DNA of 64,000 bases, taken from contig MAAO01000002.1 of assembly GCA_002163155.1 (NCBI GenBank), positions 124,001 to 188,000 on the forward strand, in the 5' to 3' direction. Source of the DNA: Halobacteriovorax marinus (GTDB lineage Bacteria; Bdellovibrionota; Bacteriovoracia; Bacteriovoracales; Bacteriovoracaceae). Position numbers and translations under genes: made by a program. The number at the start of each line of letters is the position of its first letter. The first letter of the stretch is position 1. Of the stretch, positions 16,793 to 25,127 are shown one piece after another. Under the pieces are notes generated by a model. The model had not been told where the DNA came from, made no database searches, and worked only from the letters and a program-made list of their open reading frames with translations.

Positions 16793-17620
16793 TTAATCAT
16801 CAGACTTATAAAAATAGTAGGTAAAGCCTATGGCAGTGGAATAACTCTGCTCTTTAATAAAGAGTGGGGAGTTCTTATTAGCGCTAGCGCTGGCGTCATC
16901 AATACTCATACCTGTAAAGATAGTGAAGTCCTTGTAATTGTAAATGAGGGCAAGACCGTAACTCATGAGAACGTGACCAGAATTAGCTTCATAGCGAGGT
17001 CTTGAATTTGTGGTAAATTGATCATCCACTGAGTAGAGATAGTCATTGTATCTCTGGGTCGCCCATCTTCCTGAAATGGAAGTAAAGATGGAGAAATTTT
17101 CAGTGAAGTCATAGTAACTATAGAGAATGGGATTAAAAACAAAACCTCTAAAGTAAGTGTCTTTGATATTGGTAGAGACTACGTGCCTGTAGGGAATATT
17201 GAGTGAAAGTTTCCACTTCTTAGAATTGTACTTGTCTAGAAAGTGAAAAATAAAACCAGGACCTAGTTCTAGGAGAGTCTGTAGTTTAGGCATACCTTGC
17301 CTGGCCGTGTTCTTTTTAGAACTTACCGGTAGCGAACCACCAAAACTTAGATTCAATTCAAATTTCTTGGAATAGAGAAATCTCGTTCTAATTCCACCAT
17401 CTTCATCGGCCCTTAATCTATCACCCCTATAAATGAGAACAGGAAAGGGAAAGAGGATTTCATTATGTTGATTGGAACCTGGATAGTGAGGTGTCTTACC
17501 AAACACTGCTCCGGCCCCTAATTCAAGGGTGGACTTTTCCACGTTTGGTCTTCTCACACTTTGCGCGAATACATGGGATTGAATAAGGGTGATTAAAATT
17601 AAAACGGTGAGAAGTTTCAT
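16793..17620 (-). CDS. MipA/OmpV-family outer-membrane protein
   Basis: A signal peptide (to HVFAQ, residue 20) precedes a protein made of alternating beta strands: LELGAGAVFGKTPHYPGS, FPFPVLIYRGDRLRAD, LELGPGFIFHFLDK, and a C-terminal strand TAIGFTYYFYKS. The opening G-x-G-x-x-x-x-P-x-Y-x-G-S and F-P-F-P-V-L-I-Y-R-G are typical of the MipA/OmpV family, outer-membrane barrels linked to murein enzymes or general permeability. The length (275) is normal. It lies between the glycosidase and an SGNH hydrolase on the same strand with short gaps, so a loose operon is possible. Confidence 0.82.
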   Translation of the reverse strand: MKLLTVLILITLIQSHVFAQSVRRPNVEKSTLELGAGAVFGKTPHYPGSNQHNEILFPFPVLIYRGDRLRADEDGGIRTRFLYSKKFELNLSFGGSLPVSSKKNTARQGMPKLQTLLELGPGFIFHFLDKYNSKKWKLSLNIPYRHVVSTNIKDTYFRGFVFNPILYSYYDFTENFSIFTSISGRWATQRYNDYLYSVDDQFTTNSRPRYEANSGHVLMSYGLALIYNYKDFTIFTGMSIDDASASANKNSPLFIKEQSYSTAIGFTYYFYKSDD

Positions 17621-17647
17621 GACTCTATGCTAATTAAAAAATAAGTT

Positions 17648-18544
17648 TTACTCAAGCTTTTTATCTTGTAAGGCCTTAAAGAAATAGGGAGTATTCTCTT
17701 TTAATAATTGAATAATTTTTCTGGCAATATGTGTATGCCCTTTGATACTTGGATGCCATAGATCTTCTGCATATAGGTCCTGGAGTTTCTCTCTGTCTTT
17801 TAATTTAAGATTTACATAGTGGGCATTGTTTTCTTTTTGTACACTTGCTAGCAGGGTGAAAATATTTTCATAAGTATGGAAATAGGAAAGCATTAGATAG
17901 GGGATGTTCTGAGATTTAATGGTGGATAAAATTTGATGATAGGTTTTCTTGGATTCTTCCACATAGGAAAAATCATGTTGACCGTTATTTAGGGCACGGT
18001 TTTCAAAAATGAACTGACCTTCAAGTCCCTGGCTTATGTTCTTTCTATTTTTAAAATATAAGTAGCTTAGAGTGATGAGTTTAAAAGTTTTAATTTTCTT
18101 TATAAAAGTAGGAATTGATAAGTGATAGAATTTCAATTGAAGAAAGGGATTTAAAACCGGATCTGAGTCATTCACTCCAAAGTGGCATATCACCAAGTTC
18201 GGTTTATACTTTTTTAGATTGCGCTCTAATGTATTAGCTATGGAGTAACTTGTTTGGCCAGGATAAGAGAGATTGATCACCTGAAAATCTATATCTCTAC
18301 GTTTATCTTTTAAGAATTTCGCCACCTGATAGGGGTAGGCGTCTTGTAATCTATTCTTTAATAGCATTCCGTAACTAGTGGACTCACCAAGAACGAGGAT
18401 TTTAAATATCTTCTTTCCTGCTGTTTGAGTAATTGCAGTTTCATTGTCTCTATTAGTAAAGAAAGTGACACCTAGTCCCAAGACCTGCAAAGATACTTCA
18501 AAGAGAATTAATGTCATCAGGGAATAGAGAAAGATTTTTTTCAT
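17648..18544 (-). CDS. SGNH/GDSL hydrolase, membrane-anchored or exported
   Basis: The N-terminal hydrophobic stretch (IFLYSLMTLILFEVSLQVLGLG) anchors or exports the protein. The catalytic blocks are visible: GESTSYG holds the nucleophile Ser (block I), LSYPGQTS gives the block II Gly, FGVNDSD the block III Asn, and DLWHPSIKGH the Asp and His of block V. SGNH enzymes cleave esters in polysaccharides, peptidoglycan or lipids; the D-x-x-H-P-x-x-x-G-H form is common in acyl-ester hydrolases acting on cell envelope sugars. The gap to the MipA/OmpV gene is only 27 bases. Confidence 0.85.
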   Translation of the reverse strand: MKKIFLYSLMTLILFEVSLQVLGLGVTFFTNRDNETAITQTAGKKIFKILVLGESTSYGMLLKNRLQDAYPYQVAKFLKDKRRDIDFQVINLSYPGQTSYSIANTLERNLKKYKPNLVICHFGVNDSDPVLNPFLQLKFYHLSIPTFIKKIKTFKLITLSYLYFKNRKNISQGLEGQFIFENRALNNGQHDFSYVEESKKTYHQILSTIKSQNIPYLMLSYFHTYENIFTLLASVQKENNAHYVNLKLKDREKLQDLYAEDLWHPSIKGHTHIARKIIQLLKENTPYFFKALQDKKLE

Positions 18545-18615
18545 TATACTTACTTAACCAATTGAAAAACCACGTATTAGTCTTTTAATTCTATGGCAAA
18601 ATAGAATCAGTGTCC

Positions 18616-18634
18616 AGCTTACAGCTGTTAAGCT
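18616..18634. repeat. Inverted repeat between divergent genes
   Basis: AGCTTA (18616-18621) and TAAGCT (18629-18634) flank CAGCTGT. It lies between the divergent SGNH hydrolase and small exported-protein genes and could be an operator. Confidence 0.3.
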
Positions 18635-18687
18635 CTTGTCATTATTAGTTCTCTAGGCTAATTATGGAGTCTCATCAAAGGAAAAAT

Positions 18688-19155
18688 ATGAAAACACTCA
18701 TTCTACTATTGCCCTTATTCTCAACCCATACATTTGCCGTAACTCTTGAAGTTGTTGGTCCTTGTTCTGAGACTGCTGTTATTGAAGTTGAATACGATAT
18801 AAGTGATCTAAGTCAGTCTGTTGGGTTCTATAGTGTGGAAATGTTCACCGCCTTTGATATTCCTTTCCTAGGAACTGATGGGGGAATGAATTCAATTATA
18901 AATACGCCGACAGGTAAGAAGGCGATTGAGAAAATATCTGAGACTAAAATGCGTGCCCATGGTTGGTGCTATCAAGTTGATGGTTTTGAACCAGCTGCAA
19001 TGACTAATAATTACTTCTTTCCAACAAAGACTTCTCATTTGAGATGGGTCTTTGGATACTCTACTTTTGATGGTGATATTTTTACGGGGATTGGAGAGTG
19101 GACAGGTTACTGTGATCCTACTTACGCAGTTAAGCCAGCTCAATTCTGTCAGTAG
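18688..19155 (+). CDS. Small exported protein, DUF4430-like
   Basis: The ATG at 18688 is preceded by AAAGG and opens a signal peptide (KTLILLLPLFSTHTFA). The 155-residue product then has a compact beta-rich domain with GKKAIEKISETKMRAHGWCYQVDG and RWVFGYSTFDG. The pattern of an internal W-C-Y-x-V-D-G and a final W-x-x-G-Y resembles DUF4430/cobalamin-carrier C-terminal domains. There are four Cys in the mature part, probably two disulfides. The role is unknown. The in-frame ATG at 18664 is less likely because it would put charged residues before the signal peptide. Confidence 0.7.
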   Translation: MKTLILLLPLFSTHTFAVTLEVVGPCSETAVIEVEYDISDLSQSVGFYSVEMFTAFDIPFLGTDGGMNSIINTPTGKKAIEKISETKMRAHGWCYQVDGFEPAAMTNNYFFPTKTSHLRWVFGYSTFDGDIFTGIGEWTGYCDPTYAVKPAQFCQ

Positions 19156-19158
19156 TCA

Positions 19159-20160
19159 CTACAAGTTAGAGAAATACTCTTCAAAGAACCTATAAGACTC
19201 ACTTTCTTTGAAGTTTTTAATATGATTATACTTATCTTCATCAAAGAGATGAGTTTTAGTATCAGACTCTCTAAGAAAATTAAAGGCCGTCGCACATTCT
19301 GCAAACATTTCTTCAGGTCCTAACTTTGAATAATCAGAAGGGAAGTTGTTTGAAGTTATTTCTTCCACCAATACATCTGGATCATTTCTCATATCGTAAT
19401 TAGAGTAGAATTTTCCTAAGTAGGTAAAACCTTTTCTTTCTTTTTTCCAACCTACAGTAGTTATAAAATCTTGATAGAGCTCTTTATGAGACTTTTGAAT
19501 TGAGTGAAAGACTTCATGGACTAGAGAGTTGTTAAAATTAAACTGATCTTTTTCAAAGTATGAATTTTGATATAAGACAATCGTCTTCCAGTACTTATTG
19601 TACTCAGCGAATTTTGTATCATAGAGGTTTTCAGGACTTTTATAGATAATTTTTAAGCGTGGAAGTTTCTTAAATGAGGAGAGAGTTCCGGTGAAAAATT
19701 CCTTATTAAGGGCATCGATTTCTGAAGTTTTTAAAACACGGTCAACACTAATGATAAGTACATTTCTCTCTTTGAATAGACGCTCTTGTAAAACTTTGTG
19801 GGCCTTTACATAACCTTTTTTATAGTCGCCCATAACTTCAAAATCAATAAAGTCTGGAATACCATCTGTATCAATGTCTTCGTTTTCTTTTTCTTGGTCG
19901 TAGGGGTACTTGTCGGCGTAGTTTAAAATTCCATCATTATCAATATCATCGTCGAATAGATCTGGAATTCTATCTAGGTCAAAATCATCATGAATGGAAG
20001 CGAGATCAAGGTCTTGGTTAGAATCATCTAGATAGACTTTTCTATCTCCTTTAGCTAACACGTGAGCACTTGAAAAATTGAAATTCGTTCCAAGGTCATC
20101 TCTTTTACCTGCACAAGAGGCAAGTAAAAGAAGTGAAAGTAGTAAGAGGGTTTTATTCAT
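19159..20160 (-). CDS. Lipoprotein with Ca-binding repeats and an HExxH motif
   Basis: The start at 20160 gives a lipoprotein signal (MNKTLLLLSLLLLASC, lipobox at 13-16). Residues 45-95 are rich in Asp and Asn in the style of thrombospondin type-3/EF-hand-like repeats (DLDRIPDLFDDDIDNDGIL, DIDTDGIPDF), so calcium binding is likely. At about residue 214 lies H-E-V-F-H, a zinc metalloprotease signature, and GPEEMFAECATAF about 80 residues later could hold a third ligand Glu. A secreted or surface zinc peptidase is inferred; no named family was recognised. The start overlaps the stop of the upstream gene by one base (TAATG), so both are co-translated. Confidence 0.75.
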   Translation of the reverse strand: MNKTLLLLSLLLLASCAGKRDDLGTNFNFSSAHVLAKGDRKVYLDDSNQDLDLASIHDDFDLDRIPDLFDDDIDNDGILNYADKYPYDQEKENEDIDTDGIPDFIDFEVMGDYKKGYVKAHKVLQERLFKERNVLIISVDRVLKTSEIDALNKEFFTGTLSSFKKLPRLKIIYKSPENLYDTKFAEYNKYWKTIVLYQNSYFEKDQFNFNNSLVHEVFHSIQKSHKELYQDFITTVGWKKERKGFTYLGKFYSNYDMRNDPDVLVEEITSNNFPSDYSKLGPEEMFAECATAFNFLRESDTKTHLFDEDKYNHIKNFKESESYRFFEEYFSNL

Positions 20161-21422
20161 TAATCTACGGCCCATCCCCATGCCCAGTCCTCAATAAATC
20201 CTTGATCAAATCCTGAGATTGAGTAGGAGAGAAGTACTGCTGGAAGATAGAATGGTCCTAGTAATGCAGATTGTTTTGAATGTCCAGCTTCGTGTCCACT
20301 CGCAAAGTGGTAACCGGCGTGGTTATCAAATTCAAAGAGTCCCATACTCATCTTTCCGGCCATTGGTCCCATTCCAGAAGTATCAACATAGATTTGTTGT
20401 CCACTGGCCGAGATATTAAATGTTGGAAAATCAACATAGGGAGTAAAGGGAGAGACAATAGCAGTTGCTAAGATAATTCCGACTCCTATGAGAGTGTTGG
20501 GAAGTCCCCAAGTTAAATTTAAAATGACGACGAAAATCTTAGAAACAATTGAATCTGGGTTATTAGGATCAAAGAGAATCGATTTTGTTTCTAATTTTGC
20601 AATGAAGTCTTTTTGGATTTCAAGAAATTCTGTAAAGTTCTCATCTCCTAAATGTTCCTGCATATTGGCCATGGAATCAGTTCTCTTAGTGTCAGCCTTC
20701 TTAACTCTTTTAACTGTTATTGTGATGGCATTTCTTATATATCTAGGTAGGTTATTTCTTTCTCTATAATCACCTAAATTCTTTGTAGTCTTAGCAAGGT
20801 CATTATTTAAAACAACGTGTAGACCTAGAAAAGTGAAGTAGTTATCTTGAATTTCTTTTGAAAAATTCTCAAGGGTAGCAATATTCTTATAAGACTCTTG
20901 CATTGACCCAATAGTCATCGGTGCAATCATATCGAGCATTATGGTATTAAACTTCTTTAGATATTGTAGTGAGAAGAAGATTAAAGCTTCATTCTTTATG
21001 ATTTCTTTTTGTGTGTGCACTGGCAAGAAGTCTTCGTTTGTCTCGTAGTTCTTGCTACCAAGCGAGTGAACGATTTTCATAAGCTTTTGCGACTTATTCT
21101 TATACTCTTTAATCCAGTTGGTTAATTTCTCTCCATTTGTTTTTACAAATTCGTAAGACTCTGGAGCATCTTCTGATAACTTACCTTTAAGTTTTGGAGG
21201 ATGGTTTAAATGATTTCTAATTTCTTTTGCTATTTTATTAATTGATTTCGCAGTTAGAACTGTTTCATCTCTTCGTGCCTTACTTCTGCCAGCATCCCTT
21301 TCAAGTCCTGCAATGACCTTTTCAAGAGTAGTTGTCTCAGCATTGATACTAACCATGTCACAACCAACGAGTTGAAAAATGACGGCAAAGACTAGAAACT
21401 TTCTTAAGTATTTAAAAAACAT
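20160..21422 (-). CDS. Lipoprotein with a C-terminal HExxH motif
   Basis: The ATG at 21422, with AAAAGGATG upstream, starts a lipoprotein signal (MFFKYLRKFLVFAVIFQLVGC). Residues 30-300 are helical and charged, without recognised family. A hydrophobic stretch (WGLPNTLIGVGIILATAIVSPF) lies near residue 315. The last 45 residues hold GHEAGHSKQSALLGPFYLPA, an HExxH motif followed by a Q-S-x-x-L-G-P-x-Y-L pattern that is also seen at the end of some Rhs-type and other bacterial proteins. Metal binding is likely; peptidase activity is not certain. Both it and its co-translated neighbour carry HExxH, suggesting a functional pair. Confidence 0.72.
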   Translation of the reverse strand: MFFKYLRKFLVFAVIFQLVGCDMVSINAETTTLEKVIAGLERDAGRSKARRDETVLTAKSINKIAKEIRNHLNHPPKLKGKLSEDAPESYEFVKTNGEKLTNWIKEYKNKSQKLMKIVHSLGSKNYETNEDFLPVHTQKEIIKNEALIFFSLQYLKKFNTIMLDMIAPMTIGSMQESYKNIATLENFSKEIQDNYFTFLGLHVVLNNDLAKTTKNLGDYRERNNLPRYIRNAITITVKRVKKADTKRTDSMANMQEHLGDENFTEFLEIQKDFIAKLETKSILFDPNNPDSIVSKIFVVILNLTWGLPNTLIGVGIILATAIVSPFTPYVDFPTFNISASGQQIYVDTSGMGPMAGKMSMGLFEFDNHAGYHFASGHEAGHSKQSALLGPFYLPAVLLSYSISGFDQGFIEDWAWGWAVD

Positions 21423-21480
21423 ATTCACATCCTTTTGCACTGGTGAGTGTAAAATTCTTAATTGAGCGACCAAAGTTTTA

Positions 21481-21503
21481 ACACTTTAGAGTCCTCTAAG
21501 TGG
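21481..21503. repeat. Imperfect inverted repeat between divergent genes
   Basis: CACTTTAGAG (21482-21491) and CTCTAAGTG (21494-21502) pair with one unpaired T around TC. It sits about 60 bases upstream of the HExxH lipoprotein start and could be an operator or a leader hairpin. Confidence 0.28.
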
Positions 21504-21617
21504 TTAATATCCTGTTTATTTTAAGGGTATTAGTGATTAATAGTACAAGAGCTGTGCCAAGTGGATAATTCGGAGAATTCTCTCTACATTTTTCCCGTAG
21601 GACCCTATAATTAGGGG

Positions 21618-22697
21618 ATGAAGAAATTGATTCTCTCTATTTTATGCCTTCCTCTCTTTGGTAAGAGAGTTTGTCCTCTCGCTTTCTCTAAAATTGAAAT
21701 TAGCGGCAAGGGTGACTTTATTCCCTGTTGTGGGGACTGGCTTACAAGTGATTATTTTAAAATTGAAAAGAGTGATGATAATCTTTGGAATGGCGAGCAA
21801 GCAGTGAAGTTGAGAGCTTCAATGTATGCGGGAAATTTATCCTATTGTAAGACTGATATTTGTCAAACAACTTTGCTCTCTCCCTTTATTCTCTCTCTCT
21901 TATATTTTCTAGGACTCCTTAGGTACATTTTTCCGCAAACAAGTTTCAACTCCAAGAATTTGTGGAAAATGAATTTTAAAAAGACTCTCATGCCTGCTCC
22001 TCCTTCCATGGCGGTGTTGCAAGGGGACTTTAGATGTAATATCGCTTGTCCTAGTTGTCGTTCAACTCTTATCACTACCAATAAACCTGAAGATGAGGAG
22101 AGACTAGCTAGAGCGCAACATCTATTAGATCAAAACGCCAGAGGGCTCTCTAAAATTCAACTGGCCGGTGATGGTGAGGCATTTTTCACTAAATGGCATA
22201 GAGAACAATTTAAGAATTTCACCAAAGAGAATTTTCCAAAGCTCAAAGAGATCATCCTCTATACCAATGGTTTATTAGTGAATGAGAAAAGTTTTAACGA
22301 TCTACGTCCTGGTACTGACTTCGTTAAAAATATTATTATCTCCATTGATGCTGGAGATAGTGAGACCTATAAATTAGTTCGTGGGGGAGACTTTAATCTA
22401 CTACTAAAGAATCTGTATTGGATGAAGAGTTTAAGAGAGAGCGGAAGGATTCATACTTTTAGAATATGCTTTGTAGTCCGTTTTGAAAATCTTCACTCTG
22501 TTATTTCTTTTGTAGAACTAGGGAGGAAATTAGGTGTTGATCAAACTATTTTTAGGCCATTCAATTCTTGGGATAATATGGGAGTAGTTTCTTATAAAGA
22601 ACAAGCGGTGCACTTAAGTGATCACCCAAGACATGGAGAATTTTTAGAGATTAAAAATCAGGTCAAGTCGCTCCCAAGAGTTGTTTTCGAAGCTTAA
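21618..22697 (+). CDS. Radical SAM protein with N-terminal SPASM-like Cys region
   Basis: At residues 140-147 C-N-I-A-C-P-S-C is the CxxxCxxC motif that binds the [4Fe-4S] cluster, followed by KIQLAGDGEAFF (the GGE-like strand) and LYTNGLL and IISIDAG further on, all standard for radical SAM barrels. Before it, residues 18-80 hold CPLAFSKIEISGKGDFIPCCGDW, LWNGEQAVKLRASM and YCKTDIC, which looks like the SPASM Cys pattern that normally follows the barrel. The domain order is therefore reversed. Enzymes of this class modify peptides or sugars; the target is unknown. The ribosome binding site (AGGGG) is very close to the ATG. Confidence 0.8.
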   Translation: MKKLILSILCLPLFGKRVCPLAFSKIEISGKGDFIPCCGDWLTSDYFKIEKSDDNLWNGEQAVKLRASMYAGNLSYCKTDICQTTLLSPFILSLLYFLGLLRYIFPQTSFNSKNLWKMNFKKTLMPAPPSMAVLQGDFRCNIACPSCRSTLITTNKPEDEERLARAQHLLDQNARGLSKIQLAGDGEAFFTKWHREQFKNFTKENFPKLKEIILYTNGLLVNEKSFNDLRPGTDFVKNIIISIDAGDSETYKLVRGGDFNLLLKNLYWMKSLRESGRIHTFRICFVVRFENLHSVISFVELGRKLGVDQTIFRPFNSWDNMGVVSYKEQAVHLSDHPRHGEFLEIKNQVKSLPRVVFEA

Positions 22698-22701
22698 GGC
22701 C

Positions 22702-23841
22702 TTAGTTGTTTATGATGCGAGAAGCTCTGTCATAGCAGTTTCCACCACCGGCAGGAGCTCTTTTTATCGCCTCACTGGCAGGATTCACAAGGTTTTCAAA
22801 GTGTTGCCAGACGTTGTGTCTATTGGCCTCTCCTCTTCTCCAAGAGTCTGCTAGAGCGTGAGACCAATTCCAAGGATTATCAACTTTAGAATAGAACCAT
22901 CTGTCTCCACCTGGTTCTGGAATTGATTTATCATATCCCCAAATATTAAAAGGAAGTTTCTTGGCCGCATCTGATTCAGCTAGGTCATCGCGAACGACAA
23001 AGTGACCAAAATCAAAAATATGATGATCCTTAGTTCCTTGAACATTTTGATTGGGATCAACTCCGTATCTTCTAAAAACTTCTTGAATTCTTGCCGTCGC
23101 ATTTCTAGGTAACCATTCATTTTGATGAGAATTTTCTGAGACCCATCTATCGTGTCCCTGTCTAAGATAAAATCCTGCAGGAGATGTTGAGCCATCCGCA
23201 TGGACAACGTCAAAGCCAGGGTCTATCACTGCATATGAACCTACAATCTTATTGGGGATTCCAGAGTCTTTTACAATATCTCTCATCATGCGTTCATAGA
23301 TGAATTCTCTGATACTTTCTCCCAGAGTCGCTACGCCATTGCCATGGTCCCTTTGTGCTGGAACAAGAGAACCCGTTCCTTTCACATCAATAATTCCCAC
23401 CTGTCTCCCTTCATCACTTGGATCAAAGACATCAAAGACATTGGCGCGGTTGTAGCGACGAGGCCTATAGGCCTTCTTAGTAGCTCCTGTAGTTGGAATT
23501 GGTGTGTTCACAACAGTCTGTGCTGCTTGGGGAGAGCTTATATAAGCAGTATTTTTAAGTAACCACTCATCTATTTGTGGGTTGGAGAGATTCTGTAGGG
23601 CAGGGAAGTCTCTTCTTAAGAGGTCATAATCTGCAATCAAAATTCTCGCATTGGAGAGTTGTTGCATGTCTTCTACTGGAGAAGCGGCGTAGACTTCTTG
23701 AATCGAGCGCTTGGGATTCGTTGTAGAACTTATGGCATGAGCATCAGGATCTGAAGCAGGAGTTCTCTTAGTCAGAGAGCTCTTGGTGCAGGAAGCGAAG
23801 CTGATAGTTAGCAGAAGTAATACGATGGTGTTGATTTTCAT
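22702..23841 (-). CDS. Lipoprotein of unknown function
   Basis: The ATG at 23841 starts MKINTIVLLLLTISFASC, a lipoprotein signal with the Cys at residue 18; AAGGTAC lies upstream. The 380-residue protein is rich in Asn, Trp and Arg, with segments like QVGIIDVKGTGSLVPAQRDHGNG, YAVIDPGFDVVHADGS and HHIFDFGHFVVRDD, which read as an ordered, possibly enzymatic domain with several conserved-looking His and Asp. It ends with GGGNCYDRASRIINN. No family was recognised. It is convergent with the radical SAM gene, 4 bases apart. Confidence 0.75.
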   Translation of the reverse strand: MKINTIVLLLLTISFASCTKSSLTKRTPASDPDAHAISSTTNPKRSIQEVYAASPVEDMQQLSNARILIADYDLLRRDFPALQNLSNPQIDEWLLKNTAYISSPQAAQTVVNTPIPTTGATKKAYRPRRYNRANVFDVFDPSDEGRQVGIIDVKGTGSLVPAQRDHGNGVATLGESIREFIYERMMRDIVKDSGIPNKIVGSYAVIDPGFDVVHADGSTSPAGFYLRQGHDRWVSENSHQNEWLPRNATARIQEVFRRYGVDPNQNVQGTKDHHIFDFGHFVVRDDLAESDAAKKLPFNIWGYDKSIPEPGGDRWFYSKVDNPWNWSHALADSWRRGEANRHNVWQHFENLVNPASEAIKRAPAGGGNCYDRASRIINN

Positions 23842-23995
23842 TTTTTCAGTACCTTGAAGTTTAATCATCTCATGAACTTATCGGCTAAATACTCAAAAGA
23901 ATTTAGTGAGAAATGGCGTGTAACTTATTGATATAACTCGTTGGACAAAGCTATTTTCAGTCGTTACCATTATTGTTCAAACCAAGGACGATTGT

Positions 23996-25126
23996 TTGAT
24001 TAAGCTAATGATGGCCATCATTTTGTATATCTCTGTGGGAGTAGTTCATTCCCAGGCTCAGTGGAGCGTGGATTTTACAATTAAGACCCCAAGTTTTACG
24101 CCCGCTGGAAGTTCATTCTTTCTAACAGGGGAAAGCAAGTCCCTCTGTCAGTGGAAAGTTAAGTGCCATTCTTTGAAAGAAATTGCTCCTCATATCTATA
24201 GAGTAGTTTTAAATTTTCCTGAAACAATTAAGAAAGTAAAATTCAAAGTGACTAGAGGTGAGTGGAGTAGTGAAAGTACTAACTCCTTTGGAGCTGCTCA
24301 TAGTAATTTTGAAGTAGAAAAGACAAAGAGAAATCAAAGAGTCATTGTTAATATAGCGAATTGGAAAGATCTCCCAAATCTTGGTAGAAGCGACAATATT
24401 AGAATTATTAAAGATTTTTATTCGAAAGAACTTGGCTACAGCAAAGATCTACATATCTATCTTCCAAGTGATTATTTAAAGTACCCCAATAGAAAGTATC
24501 CTGTGATTTACATGCACGATGGTCATAATCTCTTTAATCCTCACTTTAGCAGTTTTGGAAAAGTTTGGAGTGTTGACCGCGCTATGGGTAGATTTGAAAA
24601 TACGCAGCAGGCGATCATCGTTGGCATGAGTAGTGATTTAAAACTTCGCTACGATGAGTATGATTACTTTAGAACAGGTCGAGAGTATGCTCGTTTTGTA
24701 GTGAACACCGTTAAACCTTTTATTGATAAGTCATTTAGAACGAAAATTGATAGAGAGAATACCTCTCTCATGGGCTCCAGTATGGGGGCTCTTATTTCTC
24801 TGACCATGCTTTGGGATTATCCACATATCTTTAGTAAGGCCGCAGGGCTTTCTATACCTGCCTTTATTCACCAAGGTTCTATTTTTAGATTTTTAAAAAA
24901 TAGAGCTTCTGCTCCTAAGGATATTGCTTTCTATATGGATCATGGTGGATTTGGAATTGATGCAAAGTATGAACGCCATGTAAAGAAACTACAACGGGTT
25001 CTTGTCTTAAAGAAAGGACTTAAAAAAACTCAGTTAAAATACTTTGTCTTTCCTCTGGCCGGTCATAATGAAATAGACTGGGCGAGGAGAGTTTCTACCC
25101 CCCTGCGCTTTCTTCTGGCTAAGTAG
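23996..25126 (+). CDS. Exported esterase, enterochelin-esterase/EstA-like
   Basis: After a signal peptide (to HSQA, about residue 21) comes a beta-sandwich domain of CBM20/48 type (WSVDFTIKTPSFTPAGSSFFLTGE, LKEIAPHIYRVVLNFP), then an alpha/beta-hydrolase esterase: YPVIYMHDGHNLFNP, the nucleophile elbow GSSMGALISL, an Asp region FYMDHGGFG, and the catalytic His in PLAGHNEIDW. This arrangement occurs in enterobactin esterases and carbohydrate esterases. A role in cleaving ester-linked envelope or food molecules is inferred. The TTG at 23996 has AAGGA 7 bases upstream; an ATG at 24008 is also possible. Confidence 0.82.
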   Translation: MIKLMMAIILYISVGVVHSQAQWSVDFTIKTPSFTPAGSSFFLTGESKSLCQWKVKCHSLKEIAPHIYRVVLNFPETIKKVKFKVTRGEWSSESTNSFGAAHSNFEVEKTKRNQRVIVNIANWKDLPNLGRSDNIRIIKDFYSKELGYSKDLHIYLPSDYLKYPNRKYPVIYMHDGHNLFNPHFSSFGKVWSVDRAMGRFENTQQAIIVGMSSDLKLRYDEYDYFRTGREYARFVVNTVKPFIDKSFRTKIDRENTSLMGSSMGALISLTMLWDYPHIFSKAAGLSIPAFIHQGSIFRFLKNRASAPKDIAFYMDHGGFGIDAKYERHVKKLQRVLVLKKGLKKTQLKYFVFPLAGHNEIDWARRVSTPLRFLLAK

Positions 25127-25127
25127 C

